Assembly (NCBI RefSeq): GCF_000004825.1
Contig: NW_008805065.1
Coordinates: 1,736,001-1,800,000, forward strand
DNA length: 64,000 nt
DNA from: Heterostelium album PN500
Taxonomy: Eukaryota > Evosea > Eumycetozoa > Acytosteliales > Acytosteliaceae
Direction of reading: 5' to 3'
Shown here: positions 12,364 through 25,077 of the stretch, in pieces
How positions within the stretch are numbered: position 1 is the first letter of the stretch
How the letters are laid out: each line of letters starts with the position of its first letter
The notes under the pieces: model-generated
Databases searched by the model: none
What the model saw: only the letters and a program-made list of their open reading frames with translations
Told to the model about the DNA's origin: nothing
Program-made: the position numbers and the translations under genes

Positions 12364-13791
12364 TCATTTGATATCAATCGAGAGTTGTTCTTCTTTTATT
12401 GTTTTTAGAGCAAGTTTTGAATTCAGCCTATTGCCAAAACAATTTTGTTCTTGGTTGTCATCAATTATAATTTTGTTGTCTTTGTTGTTATGAACAATAA
12501 TATCTTCTTGTTGTTGTTGTAATCTAAAGCAACTACTACTCATTGTTCTCATTACTGTTGTATTAAGATTGTTGTAACTGTTGTTATCACTCTTGTTATT
12601 ATACTCGAGTGGAATCGTTACCAATCTAATATCGTCTTCATCTTTTATAGTAGTATTTTAATTAATATCTATTTTTTTCGATATTTCTTAATCTTTTTTT
12701 TTTTTTAAACACTTACCATAGACACATTGAATATCGCGTGGTGGATTTAATATATTACTAAAGAATAGAGCAGCACTATTATAAAATGATGGACTTCTTT
12801 CACCATCAATGAATGCTCTATTATATTTATCACCTGAATATTTATTATATCTTTAGTTGTTCAGATAAAAGTTTATCATTAGTCAAAGTTATATATATCA
12901 AATATGTTTATATATTTACACTTGGTCGGAATGATGGTTCAATATAAATTTATCTTGTTTGTCATGAACAAATATAGCTGGAATATATATATTTTGGGCG
13001 GCTGACGCAATATCTAGTGAACTATTGTTTTGTTTATGTTAGAAAAATCATATAACTTGGCAGCTTATTTATTGATTATTACATACCTAACACTGAAATG
13101 TGCAGCCATTTTAATTTTATTCTTGATTATAAGCATGTAAAGGGTGCTTACAATCTTTGGTAGTTTCATTGGTGCTATGTAGTTCTCTTCGATCAACTGT
13201 GACAGCGAGGAGAACGGAGTGTCCAGAATCATAGAGGAGATCGTTGGATCTTCTTTGGCATAGAGAATGGAAGCTACTGCACCAGCTGTTCTTCCCCAGA
13301 GTCCAATCGAGCTTGTATGTCCACACTCCTTGATATACTTTACTACTGCACCGATATCATATTTTTCATTATACCCACTGGTGTTGTTTCTACCTCCACT
13401 CATTCCACATCCACTGAAATCAAATGATACCACTGTAATATTAAGAGGCAAAAGAAATCTAATTATCTCTAAACATTCCAATCGATTTCCACCTGTTCCA
13501 TGACAATATATTACACATGGAAATGTTCTAAATATGATTGATATTAATAAACTTTGTTTTATTTTGTTTGTTTTCATTAACTTACTGATTGTTTTTATAA
13601 CATGGATATGGTGGTTTATAATGACTACATTTTAATGCAATTCCAAATTTATTTCTTACAATGAAATCCTCACGAATATAGAAATCATATTGGTAGAAAA
13701 ATTCTTTTGGTATAAGTTGATCTATTTTATAATATCTTTTTGGTTGTCTAATTAAATTGTCACATATATTATCAATTAACTTCATATCCAT
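12364..13791 (-). CDS. Alpha/beta-hydrolase-fold protein lacking catalytic residues
   Basis: Five exons fit phase exactly: 13586-13791, 13087-13527, 12920-13021, 12717-12850 and 12364-12641, giving about 386 residues. The fold is clear: YCHGTGGNRLE (oxyanion region, residues about 76-86), FDFSGCGMSGG, the nucleophile-elbow strand GLWGRTAGAVAS, LDTPFSSL, and IPAIFVHDKQDKFI (acid-loop region). Related dictyostelid and animal ABHD-type proteins have GRSMGA at the elbow. Here the serine codon is ACA (Thr149). The segment that normally carries the catalytic histidine (GDHN..RP) reads FIDGERSPSFYNS, with no histidine. The C-terminal 90 residues are N/Q-rich. It is probably a cytosolic pseudo-enzyme; substrate unknown. 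Start chosen at the first ATG (MDMKLIDN). Confidence 0.75.
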
Positions 13792-14617
13792 ATTTTTTAA
13801 CAAACAGAAACAATTTCCTATTCCAATTTAATCTTTTTATCCAATACTAAAATAAAACTATTAAAAAAAAAACAAATCAAAAGTTTTACAATATGCTTTT
13901 AAATCAATCAGCCAACCAACAATTTTATTTTATTTTATTCAAAATAGTGTATTTAAAGTTTAAATTGGTGTACACTAATTATTATTCAATCAACAAACTT
14001 AATCAATCATCATCATCATCAATAACAACAGTGACAAAAACAACATGTAAACAATAACAATAATTAACACCTACTTCTCAAACTCCCTCACTTTTATATA
14101 AAATAACAACAACAATTAAGTAGTGACACAAAAACCTTAATACTATTAATACTTATGTTTGATTCCATTATAATAGATGTTGTATATTATATATTTTTAG
14201 GATGTCACAAACCACATTATAACTACATACCCCTTCCATTTGGTTAAATCACCCATCCATCATTTTTTTCTTATAAATCTTTAAACAAGATTGAAAACAA
14301 CACAATTGTTTGTTAATAAGTGTTCTTTTGATTATCAATATTTGATCATTCTCACTACAATAAAATAAACAATTCTATTTAATTCTGTCTTTTGTTATAA
14401 TTATTCGTTTAGATTAGTTTGTATTAATAAATTCATAATTATCAATTACCAAGTGCCAGCGAACAAAATAGATTTTTAATTTTAAAATTTTGGTTAGAAA
14501 TAAGACACCTAATAAAATTTTCAAACATCGAAGTTTAATTAGCTCTTTGATCATTATTTTTTTAAAAAAATAAAGGTTGGAAATAAAAGCGGAAAATTTG
14601 AATTTACAAACAACAAA
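13792..14617. other. Intergenic, upstream of tRNA-Ile
   Basis: AT-rich, with CAT/CAA microrepeats near 14000-14060. No gene seen. tRNA-flanking DNA is a common insertion zone in dictyostelids, but I see no element on this side. Confidence 0.45.
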
Positions 14618-14690
14618 GCTCGATTAGCTCAGTCGGCAGAGCGTGGTGCTAATAACGCCACGGTCGCAGGTTCGATCCCTGCATCGAGCA
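14618..14690 (+). tRNA. tRNA-Ile (anticodon AAU)
   Basis: A 73-base cloverleaf: acceptor GCTCGAT pairs with ATCGAGC, D stem GCTC/GAGC, anticodon stem TGGTG/CGCCA around loop CTAATAA with anticodon AAT, T arm GCAGG-TTCGATC-CCTGC, discriminator A. No CCA is encoded and there is no intron. Internal A and B boxes are intact, so it should be an active pol III gene. Confidence 0.96.
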
Positions 14691-15290
14691 ACTAATTTTA
14701 TTAAACTGGATCCCCGCACGCGAACCAAAAAAAAAAAACTTTCGATTTTGTAAGTTTTGAAGTCTGGTATTTTTACACTGGACACCTGGGTTGTGGTCAA
14801 GTGCTAAAGAAATGCTCATCAGTTTCTGGATCTAGAGCTTTGTTTCTTCTTAAAGAAACTGATGAGCATTTCTCTAGCAGAACGAAGCGATAGATCCCAC
14901 AAATTCAGACCACCATCATTCCAGTGAAAGCAAGACCTGTCCAAAGACATCAAAGCGGTGAACTTTGCTTTGGCATCAGGTGCACTGGTGAAGAACCAAG
15001 CGATAAGTCGGTAAGATTATGAATCAACAGCATCTACGGATCCAACAACCACCACAAACGATCTAAGAATGAGTGATCTTGAAAAAAACAGTAACAAATC
15101 AACACCAGTCGACTACTACTTTGTTTCATGATGTTACTCCTGCCAGTGCTCCTCCAGATACACTCCCGACTGATCTAATCAAATCTAACCTGACATCATC
15201 TAAGCTCCGATCTCCTCTACCATTGCTTCAGGTCAACCGGAAGGTAAAGAGCCACCTTCTAAGATCCCTTTTTTGAAAGGGTAATTGAAA
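14691..15290 (+). other. Decayed coding-like tract downstream of tRNA-Ile (probable retroelement relic)
   Basis: Base composition rises sharply relative to the flanks, and codon-like sequence runs through more than one frame (for example IKAVNFALASGALVKNQ and TPASAPPDTLPTDLIKS). It is broken in several places. It starts within about 10-80 bases of the tRNA end. Dictyostelid tRNA genes are favoured landing sites for retroelements, some of which insert just downstream. No reverse transcriptase or gag motif is recognisable, so the family is left open. Confidence 0.35.
14802..14879. repeat. Inverted repeat, 26-base arms
   Basis: Arms 14802-14827 and 14854-14879 are reverse complements with a single mismatch and a perfect 20-base core (AGAAATGCTCATCAGTTTCT). 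The loop is 26 bases. As RNA it would make a long hairpin. It lies about 110 bases downstream of tRNA-Ile, inside the decayed tract. Confidence 0.9.
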
Positions 15291-17724
15291 TAAGGTAATG
15301 ATTTCTTTCTTCGATCACTATCTTTGTGTTGGGTAGAATTGATAAATATATAGGAGAAGCTTTGTATAATATCTAGAACACATTCATTTTTTAATATTTG
15401 AACTATGACCATCCAATCTAGAATAATATCCAAAACAGATCATACAGAGTAGGTATTAAAAGAAAATTTACTTTATTTATTGTGGTTTATGGTAACAAGA
15501 TATGTTCGGATATAAGCTGATAGATATTTGAATACAAATTATATGTTGTGATTTGGAGTTGAACAATAATGATTATTTTTATTGAATGGTTTTAATTTAT
15601 AATCCAATTTTGATAAAAGAATACTGAACTTCAATTATAAGTCTACGGTAACGAAGTTCTTCAATTCATTAGAACAAGAGAGTTATAGTAATTAAATTAG
15701 AAAAAGGAAAGAAAGGAATAGAAAGATTAATTAATAGTTAGAGGATAAAAAAATAGTAATTTTAATGTAAATATGAGATCCTCGGAGTAAAGTCATTTAT
15801 GTTTTTTTGAATAAAGTGTTTCCTGTTGGGGTTTGAATCAAAATATATAATTAATGAAAATGAAGTATAATAGAAGAAGATAAAAAAAGAAAATATGAAA
15901 TATTAATATCAATGGATGAATTAATCCATATGGAAATGTTTGTTATCTTTTTTTTGAAATACTTCTTTCATAGGATTGTTATTTATTTTCAGGTTGAAAT
16001 ATTTGAATCGATAGAGTTATACAGTGTTGATATTGATAATCTATAGATTATCAAATAGAATTTTGAAAAAAATTATAACTATAAATTGGATCTATTCTCT
16101 AATATTCAAGTATTTGATTTCTAGATATCTTAATCTATAACTATAATTGTATTTTTCTTTATTTTTTAATTTAATTTTTTATTAGTTGGTTTTTTCTATA
16201 TTTGAATACATATTACTTTGTACTTATAGAAAAAATAAAGATTAAATTTTTATATTAAATTAATATTATCTAGCAGCTACTATCTTGATTTCTTTATAGT
16301 TCAGAATATGAAGAGACAAGATGTGATTACCAATGTAGTAAGAAACAAATCTCTGATGCTCTACTATAAAATCTAATTTGAGAAAAACGAGATTTATTGA
16401 ATAAAAAAATACTATATTTGCGATCATTTTGATTCTTTATTAATTTCATTAGAATCAAGTCAATATGTAAATCAAAACTTTTAAAGAGATTGTTGGTATT
16501 GTTGACAATAGTTAGCTATGGATAATTTGTTCAATACACTTTATTTGAAGAAAACATTTATGAATTTCTTTATAAATTGGATTTTGTGAAAGACCAAGCT
16601 AAAGTAATGGCCATGACTTTTACAAAAAGACATTCGGATTTTCATTCCAAATTGATCAACCCTTTCATCTTTTAATTTTACACAAGATATTTACATTTTA
16701 TATTACCTTTGATCAGAAAAATCCATTTGTATTAACTTTGGTTTTACTTCAAACATAATGTTAATGTCTTCTATAATTCTACCAACATATACAGTGTAGT
16801 ATAGATAGAGGAAATAACAATTAACAATTATGGAGATTTCAATAGATAATAATTAAATCTTTAGACAAAAATAAAAGATTTTATAACCAATATTTAGTTA
16901 ATTTGAAGTAAATCAAACTTTTAAAAGATAATGACATAAATTAAACTAATAGTTTAATTTAAAATAAATAAAATGATAGTGAATCAACAATTACTTATGA
17001 ATCAACTTGTCATACAACAACATTATTTTTGATTCAATTTCTAAAAGACAACAACAAAAAAGACAAAATTTCTTACTATTCTAAAAATCCGATGATAACA
17101 ATTATATTTTGTTGTTCGAATAATATAAAATAGTAACGTATTTTGATTTTAAAAAACAAAAAAAAAAAAAAATCTATTCAATCTAAAGATTTTTGTTTTT
17201 TTTTTCCAAAAATAGAAATGGGTTGATGATAGTTAATTAATTAATTAAATTAATTAATTATGATGAGAAAAAATCACTTTTTTTTTTTTTTGTAATTTTT
17301 CATATGATTTTTTTTTTTACTATTAAAAACATTCATGAATTAAGTAATTAAACACATTTTAATATTTAAATAAACTTACAAAAAAATAACATCACCACCT
17401 TTTAAATTCGAATTTTCCTCTTTCTATCATTGTATTACAATTAATTGATTAGTTAATTAATTTAAACACACTGCTCCACATATCCAATATAATATCAATA
17501 CCAATACTATAAATAGATAACAACTTGAGTGAAAAACAAAAAAAAAGTATAACTATAATTAAACAAAAACAAAAACAACAAGTTAACTTTTTTTTTTTTT
17601 TTTTTTTTTTAAAATTAAATACTAAAAAAAAGAAAAAAAGAAAAAAAAAGAAAGTAAAGTTTGTTTGTTTGTTTGTTTGGTTAATTTTTCTTTTTCTTTT
17701 CTTTATATATATATCTATTTAATA
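15291..17724. other. Featureless AT-rich block
   Basis: About 2.4 kb without a supported gene. Unlike other intergenic DNA here, much of it (about 15450-17000) lacks long homopolymers and microsatellites and reads like a randomised A/T mixture, which would suit an old decayed insertion. The last 600 bases return to the usual A/T runs before the next gene. Confidence 0.4.
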
Positions 17725-19692
17725 ATGTCTTTGCAAAAGAATTATTTCCAAATCATATTGAATAATAAATATATTAGTAATATTATATTCTGTAATGTAT
17801 ATCGTATTCACAAGTTTGTGGTTGGAATAGGCAAGCGATGCTATCGGTACAATGAGATTGGCGATGTCGAGTGGATGCTGCTCAATCGGTATACAGGTTT
17901 GTTTTTGGACAAGTTCCGCGAGTTTGAAGCGACTGGCGACCACACCAAGTTTGTCATTAATCACATTGGATTTCAGCTGATATGCCGCGCAATCAATGAG
18001 CAAGCACTGTTTCAACGCATTGCAAGCGTGATTGGTGTGCAACACTTTGACAAATTTCAATGTATGGTCGAACTTGCCAAGTTTGGTGAGATTCCCACCA
18101 CCAACTATCACCCTATAGATTCGCATCCCGACGATTTCGATCGGTGCATCCAACTGACGCTTGCCAACAATCATTACGCGCTCTTTGAATTCTATTGTTT
18201 GAAATTGCAGCAACAACAACAACAGCATCATCAGCATCAGCGGCGGATCAATCTGCGCTCACCCGAAACCATGCGACTCTTGGTGGAGCGCTGCACGAGT
18301 GACGACACGCGCTACAAAGCTTACTTTGCGCTGCTGGCGCGCAACCACAATACGCTGCGCTATGCAACGGTGGAACTGCTGGAACTCATCACTGAAAATT
18401 GGGATAGTTGGTTCATTGAGAATCTGCATCGTTGCGGGTCGCTGCCGATCGTGCAGTATGTAGTAGAGCGGGTTGGCGCCAACCAAACTTTTAAATCACT
18501 TTTGAATCGCTATCACAATTCGCCAATGGCAGCTGGCGACTGTACGGATGCCGCCGTCTACCAGCTGCTCATTGGTGACAAACCGCGCAGTCGACTCGCA
18601 TTTATCTACAAAGAGTTGAACGACGCCATTGAGAAGCGCAACCTCGTCATCGTTCGACACATTGCCACTCTGCTCAACGGCATGTCGCTATCGGTGCCGC
18701 TCGAATCGATGCAGCAATGTCTGCTCGTGCATCAAAAGACACCAGTTGTCGCCGACGACAAGTTCATACAGGACAGCATCGAAATGTTTGAGTATCTCAT
18801 TCAGTACTCGCAGTGTGTCTCATCGGAACTCTTTATCCATCTCAAAGAGAGTCGAATGGTAAAGTTCTTCTTTCGCAAATACCAGACTCTGGTCGTTGGA
18901 AATCTCAAACAGATTCTCATCACCGATTGCATCTTCATCGATAGCTACTCAAAAAACTGGCGACTTGTCTACTCGCTCGATGTCAATGGGACGACCATTG
19001 AAGAATTCAAGTGGGTGATGCACCCCGACAACAAATCGCGCTACATCACATGGAGTTCAGTCAATTCCATCTTTGAACTGGTGCTCCAGAACTGCGATGT
19101 CAAAGACGTACAGGAACTGGTTGAACTTGGTTACCTAAAGAATTTCGAACAGATACACAATAACCTGTTATTTAAATGTCCATTACAAAATATTCAATAT
19201 ATATTGTCGAATCAACAACAACAACTTGGCGGTGGAAATAATATATCAACAACAACAACGATGATGACGACAACTAACAACAACACTACTACTGCCACAA
19301 CAAACGATCAAATTGAATCAGTTAATTCACAAAGACACATCATCAGATACAGTGGCTCCATTCTGGCAGCGGCAATTGGAAATTCACTAGAAGTTCTCCA
19401 GTATCTGCTGAATATTTATCAACATCAGCCAAACGATTTCCAACAGGATCTACAACAACAACAGTTGGAACAACACTCTTACGCTATCAATAGAGTCAAC
19501 CAAATCTGCGACACACTAGACGAAGCCATTGAATCTGCATTTTTCCCACCGTCACCCTATAAAATGGAATGTGTAGAATATATCATCAACCAATTTCCAC
19601 ACCTCATACAACCTATATACTATTCACAGAAAGACACACAACGATACACTCTCAAATTATATCTTAAAGGCAAATTGAATTCACCTTTCTAA
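17725..19692 (+). CDS. Dictyostelid ankyrin-like family protein
   Basis: Single exon, 655 residues, starting MSLQKNYFQIILNNKYISNI. The first 30 residues carry the signature of a large dictyostelid family (LNNKY...IIFCNVYRIHK) that is followed by poorly conserved ankyrin-like repeats. Recurring repeat-like pieces are AINEQALFQRIASVI, LPIVQYVVERVGA, VQELVELGYLKNF and LEVLQYLLNIYQ. A Q/H tract (about residues 155-170) and a T/N tract (about 505-540) interrupt it. Role unknown; such proteins are assumed to be interaction scaffolds. From about 17820 to 19130 the third codon positions are strikingly G/C-rich (runs such as CTGCTGGCGCGC), unlike neighbouring genes and unlike this gene's own two ends. 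Upstream ATG/TTG-like codons in T-rich DNA were rejected as starts. Confidence 0.75.
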   Translation: MSLQKNYFQIILNNKYISNIIFCNVYRIHKFVVGIGKRCYRYNEIGDVEWMLLNRYTGLFLDKFREFEATGDHTKFVINHIGFQLICRAINEQALFQRIASVIGVQHFDKFQCMVELAKFGEIPTTNYHPIDSHPDDFDRCIQLTLANNHYALFEFYCLKLQQQQQQHHQHQRRINLRSPETMRLLVERCTSDDTRYKAYFALLARNHNTLRYATVELLELITENWDSWFIENLHRCGSLPIVQYVVERVGANQTFKSLLNRYHNSPMAAGDCTDAAVYQLLIGDKPRSRLAFIYKELNDAIEKRNLVIVRHIATLLNGMSLSVPLESMQQCLLVHQKTPVVADDKFIQDSIEMFEYLIQYSQCVSSELFIHLKESRMVKFFFRKYQTLVVGNLKQILITDCIFIDSYSKNWRLVYSLDVNGTTIEEFKWVMHPDNKSRYITWSSVNSIFELVLQNCDVKDVQELVELGYLKNFEQIHNNLLFKCPLQNIQYILSNQQQQLGGGNNISTTTTMMTTTNNNTTTATTNDQIESVNSQRHIIRYSGSILAAAIGNSLEVLQYLLNIYQHQPNDFQQDLQQQQLEQHSYAINRVNQICDTLDEAIESAFFPPSPYKMECVEYIINQFPHLIQPIYYSQKDTQRYTLKLYLKGKLNSPF

Positions 19693-20318
19693 AATAATAA
19701 TAATAATTATTATATATATATTTAATTAGAATAATTTCACCCAACCAGAAAATCAAACCAGAAATAATCAACTTTTAATACTATATAGATTTTAAATAAT
19801 ATATATATATTTATTTATTTATTTATCTTTTTTATTTATAGTTTTTTTTTTTTTTATAAAAATAAAATTAAAACTATAAATAATCTTTGTATATCTACAC
19901 CAACAAACGACAAAAAAAAAAACAAAATAATTATTATTTTTAAAACAATAAAAAAAAAAATAATTGTTTTTTTTTTGCAACAAGCAACATCACTGATGGA
20001 CTTACCACAGTTTCCTACCAATCACAAGTTTGTTTGTTGTGAAAAACAAAACCAGGACTAAATTTTTTTATTATTTGTTTTTTTTTTTTTTTTTTAATTA
20101 CGATAAAAGTAATATGTTAAAATTTCTATTTTAAAATGGATAAAGTCAAATATTTTTATTTCCTTTGTTAAAATAGTAATACGATCAAAGATTTATTTCA
20201 TGGTTCCAAATAGATCGATGTGAAGATATACCACTGAAGTTATAATAATTCAAGTATAAATAATGGTAAGTAAAATTTATTTTAGATATAATTTAATTGT
20301 AATATATAATTAATAATT
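19693..20318. other. Intergenic
   Basis: AT-rich with long T and A runs. It holds the promoter of the ABC transporter gene. A short ATG followed by a GTAAGT donor at about 20262 could be a 5' leader exon, but the first in-frame ATG at 20319 needs no such splice. Confidence 0.45.
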
Positions 20319-23300
20319 ATGTTATTAACTAAAACATTGAAATATTCAAAATCATCTCCTTCTCTAATTTATAATAATAGAGGCAGCTTAGATAATAATA
20401 TTCATCTAGGTAGCAGCAGCCGTAGCAACAATAACAACCATAATAATGACAATTTATTTGATAGATCAAATAATATTCTTTGTCAAAATAATAATAATAT
20501 TTTGAAGAATCAACAGATAGAGTTGGATCTCATTCGTAAAGAGAGTATCGATCGTATTGAAAATCAATTGTTTCCAAGTGAATATGAATTGACCAGCGAT
20601 AGATCTTCAACTTCCAACCTATCAGTAAATCAATATGCTGAATACAATCATGACATCGCAAATACACCAGTTATCTACAATGCTGAAAAAACAACCATCA
20701 TGGAAAGATTCTTGTTACTCACCGGTGCCAACAATTCTTCCACTGAACAGTCAGTTATTGTCAATCATTTATCCTACGATGTTTATGAAAGAAAGCAATT
20801 ATTTAAACCAAAGGAAAAAGTTGATATTTTATCAAATATCTCTTTTTATTTAAAGGTATAATTTATTTATTTATTTATATTGAAAACAAAATTTTTATTT
20901 AGCTTAAAATATATTAACCAATTAATTTATTTTTCTATTACAAATTAAATGTTTTATAGCCAGGAATGATGGTTTTATTATTGGCTGGACCAAGTTCAGG
21001 TAAAACAACATTGTTTAAATGCTTGACGAATCGTATTCCAAGTAGAGGTGTTGTCAGTGGTGATCTGCTGTTTGGTAATTGTCCAATCGATCCAAAGACT
21101 CATCATACTCAGTATATTTATGTTTCGCAAACCGATAACCATATTCCAACACTGACCGTGAGAGAGACACTAGACTTTAGCATCCAATGTCAATCAAAGT
21201 TGCCAGAGGAACAACAAGACCAGCTGCGTAATACAGTTTTGGAGATGTTGGGTATGAAGCACGTAGAGGATACCGTCATTGGTAACCAGTCTATTCGTGG
21301 AGTGTCCGGTGGTCAAAAGAAGCGTATGACCGTTGCCGTCGAGCTATTCAAAGGTGCCAAAACAATATTCATGGATGAACCTACGTCTGGGTTAGATTCT
21401 ACTACATCCTATGAATTGCTGTCTTCCATCAAACTAATCTCTGAAAGTGCTCATGTTCCAGTAATGGTTTCATTGCTTCAGCCGTCTCAGGAGCTCTATT
21501 CTCTATTTACACACATTCTAATGTTGAAGGATGGTCAAGTTACATTCTTTGGATCAAAAGATCAAGTATTACCATGTATGTTTTAAAATTAAACAATTTT
21601 TAATTTTAATATTTCATTTTATTTTATACTAATAATTATCATTTTATAATTAGTTTACAAAGAATACGGATTACTTTGTCCAAAGACTCAGAATCCTGCA
21701 GAATTCTTGAGTAATGTTTATGAACTGTCAAGAATAAATCCAGATGTTGAATTAAAATCAACTGATGATTTTATTTCTGCTTATGAATCATCAAATAGTA
21801 AGTTAATATTTATTTAATTATCAATATTATTTTTTTTAAAGAAGCATATTAATTTATTTTAATTATTTATTTCTAGTTTATCAAGAGAATTTAAAAGTTG
21901 TTAGAGATGAAATTGTAAAAGCAAAAAGATTTGGATTGGTAGCACCAAAGATAGATCTTTTTCAACAATCACTTTTTAATCAAATTAAACTTTGTATTAA
22001 AAGAGCATTTGTTATGACATTTAGAGATCGTCCTTCTCTCACCTCTAGATTTTTAAAGAGTGTCATTCTTGGCCTTTTGATTGGTAGTCTATTCTTTGAT
22101 GTTGGAAACACTCAGAAATCCACCCAATTGCTTCCATCGCTTACCTTTTTCCTCTTGACCTTTGTGGTTTTCGGTTCATTGGCAGGTGTCCAACAACTCT
22201 TTATAGAAAGACCAATCTTCTATGACCAACAATACTGTAAATACTACCATAGTTTTGCGTATTTCTCTGCCGGTGTCATCTGTGACCTCTTTTGGAATTT
22301 CTGGGATGTCTTTATCTTTACCAATCTCTCCTACTGGATGATAGGGCTAAGTTCGGATATCAACAAATTCCTCTACTTCCTTTTGATACTCTATGTTCTC
22401 GATTCACTGGTAATCAGAACCGCCAAAGCGGTATCTGTATTCTCATCGACACCAATCATCGCCAGTACTATCGCGCCAACCTTCTTTTGTTTGTTGCTCC
22501 TCATGGCTGGATATATCATTCCACACATCTCAATTCCAACCTACTGGAAATGGATGTACTATGTTTCGCCATTCAAGTGGTCGTACGAAGCTTTGCTTGT
22601 CAATGAAGTACATGATCATACCTACCGTTGTGAACCAGACGAATTGTTGCCGCCATCCAACAATCCTCTCTTAAATCTCAGCTATCCCTATGGTTATCAA
22701 GGAGGTCGTATCTGTCCAACTACTACCGGTGACCAACTTCTCAATTCCAAAGATATCACCACCGATTTCAACTATCGTTTCCAAGCACTGTTTGTCTTGT
22801 TAGCCATGTATATAGTATCTTTGGTCATCTCATTGATCGGTCTCAGATATTTTAGATACGACAGTATTCCAAATAATCCACCACCAGTAACCACTTCCAT
22901 TCTTGCCAGACAACAAAAACTTATCCGTAGATCAACATCGGGTGTAGTCGCAATGAAGAAGAGACTGAGTGAAGGTTGTTTCTTGTCATTCCACAATCTA
23001 ACATATCAAGTCTATGTTTCCAAGTCTGGAGGCACTAGAGTCATTCGTACACTACTTGACAATATCAATGGTTTTGTTGTTCCAGGCACTCTAGTGGCAT
23101 TGATGGGCAGTTCTGGTGCTGGCAAATCAACCCTGTTGGATATTCTTGCCAACAGATCCAAAAATGGAATTCTCAGTGGTGACATCATGGTGAATGGAAA
23201 GCCAAGAGACAAATTCTACAATCGTTACATTGCCTATGTTGAGCAAGAGGACAGACTTCCCAACTCTCAGACCATCAGAGAAGCTATTTCATTTAGTGCC

Positions 23301-24968
23301 AATTTAAGATTGCCACCAGATGTCAGTGAAGCTCACAAGAGTGATGTCGTATGTTATATCCTCGATGTACTAGAGCTAATTCCACTGGCCGATGTTATCA
23401 TTGGCACACCAGAAAATGGAATTTCAATGGAACAAAGAAAGAGAGTCAATATTGGAATGGAGTTGGCTTGTAATCCCGATATCCTATTCCTCGATGAACC
23501 AACTACCGGTCTAGATTCAGTCAGTGCTCAAAAGATTATGACTCTTGTAAAGAAGGTGGCAACCCATGGAAGATCGGTGATCTGTACAATTCATCAGCCA
23601 GCAGAAACCATTTTCAATCTCTTTGATTCCATTTTGCTACTGACCACTGGTGGTTATACTGCATATTTTGGCGAGGCAGGAAAGAATTCCGAAAAAATTA
23701 TTTCCTACTGTAGAACCTATGGATTTGAATGTCCGGCCAACAAAAATCCAGCGGAATTCCTACTTGACTATTCCGCGTCTATCAATTTGCAATCTAGGAT
23801 GGCTGCTCATGACAAGTTGTGTGAATCAAGATTCAGTTGGGTGCTGAAATTGGTGAAAATGTTTAAAAGAGAAACAGAAGCAACAACAACAACTAGCCAG
23901 GATGAAATAATTTGTCAAGATGGAGTTGGTTGTGCTGAGGATGAAGAGTCAACCACAGGAAACAAACCAGATGTAATCGATAACTATCTTGGTTCCGATC
24001 AGTATAGAGCTAATTTGGCAACTTTGACTTCCGATACCATTCATTCCAGTTTCAAGGCTACCACTTTTACCACCAAACATGCATCGAATTTCCGTCGTCA
24101 ATTTTCACACTTGATGACACGTTCGTTCCTCACTGCATGGAGAAAGAAGAATGTGGTAATCACCAGATCTATAAGATCACTGGTTTTGGCTTTCATCACT
24201 GGAACTCTATTCTGGCAGATTAGAAATGATCAGGAAGGCGTGAACGATCGTATCTCTTTCATTTTCTTCTCTTCCACTTTTGCTTCGATATCTTGTCTCT
24301 CCAATATTCCTTCGATGTTTGAAGAAAGACCGCTGTGGTATCGTGAATTGGATTCTGGTACCTACCGTCATTTGGCGTTTATTTTTAGTACTATCCTCTC
24401 AGATATGCCATTTACTATGATGTACTCTTGTTTGTTTAGTGCACCGGTCTATTGGATGGCAGGATTATATGCAGACGGTCATAGATTCTGGATATTCATG
24501 TTAACCTACTATCTCTATGTCCAAACACTGATTATTTTCTCTCAGTTGTTAGGTGTGATCTGTCCAAACATGAGTGTCGCCAACGAACTCACTGGAATAG
24601 TGTTCTCTATTTTCTCTTTGTTTGCCGGCTTCATTATCCGTGAATCGTTTATTCCAAGTTACTTTAAATTCTTCTACCAAATATCGTTCACTCGTTATGC
24701 AGTTGAGACGTTGACAGTCAATGAAATGCAAAGTGGAATCAAATTCACCTGTTTGCCAGGCCAATACATTCCGGTACCAGTGAAAATCAACAGTACTCTG
24801 ACAGTGTACAAACCATACTGTCCTATTCCAGACGGCGAGACAGTCTTGGAGATTTTCAATCTAGATAGATCTGCAACAAAAGTTAACTCCATCGTACTTT
24901 TGTCAATATTCTTTGTATTCACAATACTAATTCTAATTTCATCTAGAATTTTCAAGTATAAAAAATAA
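20319..24968 (+). CDS. Full-length ABCG (PDR-type) ABC transporter
   Basis: Exons 20319-20855, 20960-21575, 21654-21797 and 21877-24968 give about 1,462 residues in the order NBD1-TMD1-NBD2-TMD2. NBD1 has Walker [10 protein letters not shown], signature GVSGGQKKR and Walker [16 protein letters not shown]2 has Walker [10 protein letters not shown], the PDR-style degenerate signature ISMEQRKR and Walker [13 protein letters not shown]. Both membrane halves show the [13 protein letters not shown] / [17 protein letters not shown] entry motif, six predicted spans and a large extracellular loop before the last span. All catalytic motifs are present, so it should be an active exporter of lipids or xenobiotics at the plasma membrane or endosomes. 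The N-terminal 120 residues are N-rich and unconserved. Substrate cannot be read from the sequence. Confidence 0.93.
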
Positions 24969-25077
24969 TAATAAAGAATAATATTTTGCTTAATTTGAAT
25001 AATTGTAACAATTAAAGTTGTTTTAAATTTATATATTTATAATGAATAATACAACAAAATGAACAAATTTTTTATAT

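Noticed and set aside
14854-14890. CTGATGAG next to CGAA, reminiscent of a hammerhead ribozyme core
   Set aside because: The required GAAA after stem II and a cleavage-site stem are not in register; the motif is explained by the inverted repeat.
20255-20318. Leader exon (ATG followed directly by GTAAGT) before the ABC transporter
   Set aside because: An in-frame ATG at 20319 gives a complete protein; the leader would add one residue and cannot be supported.
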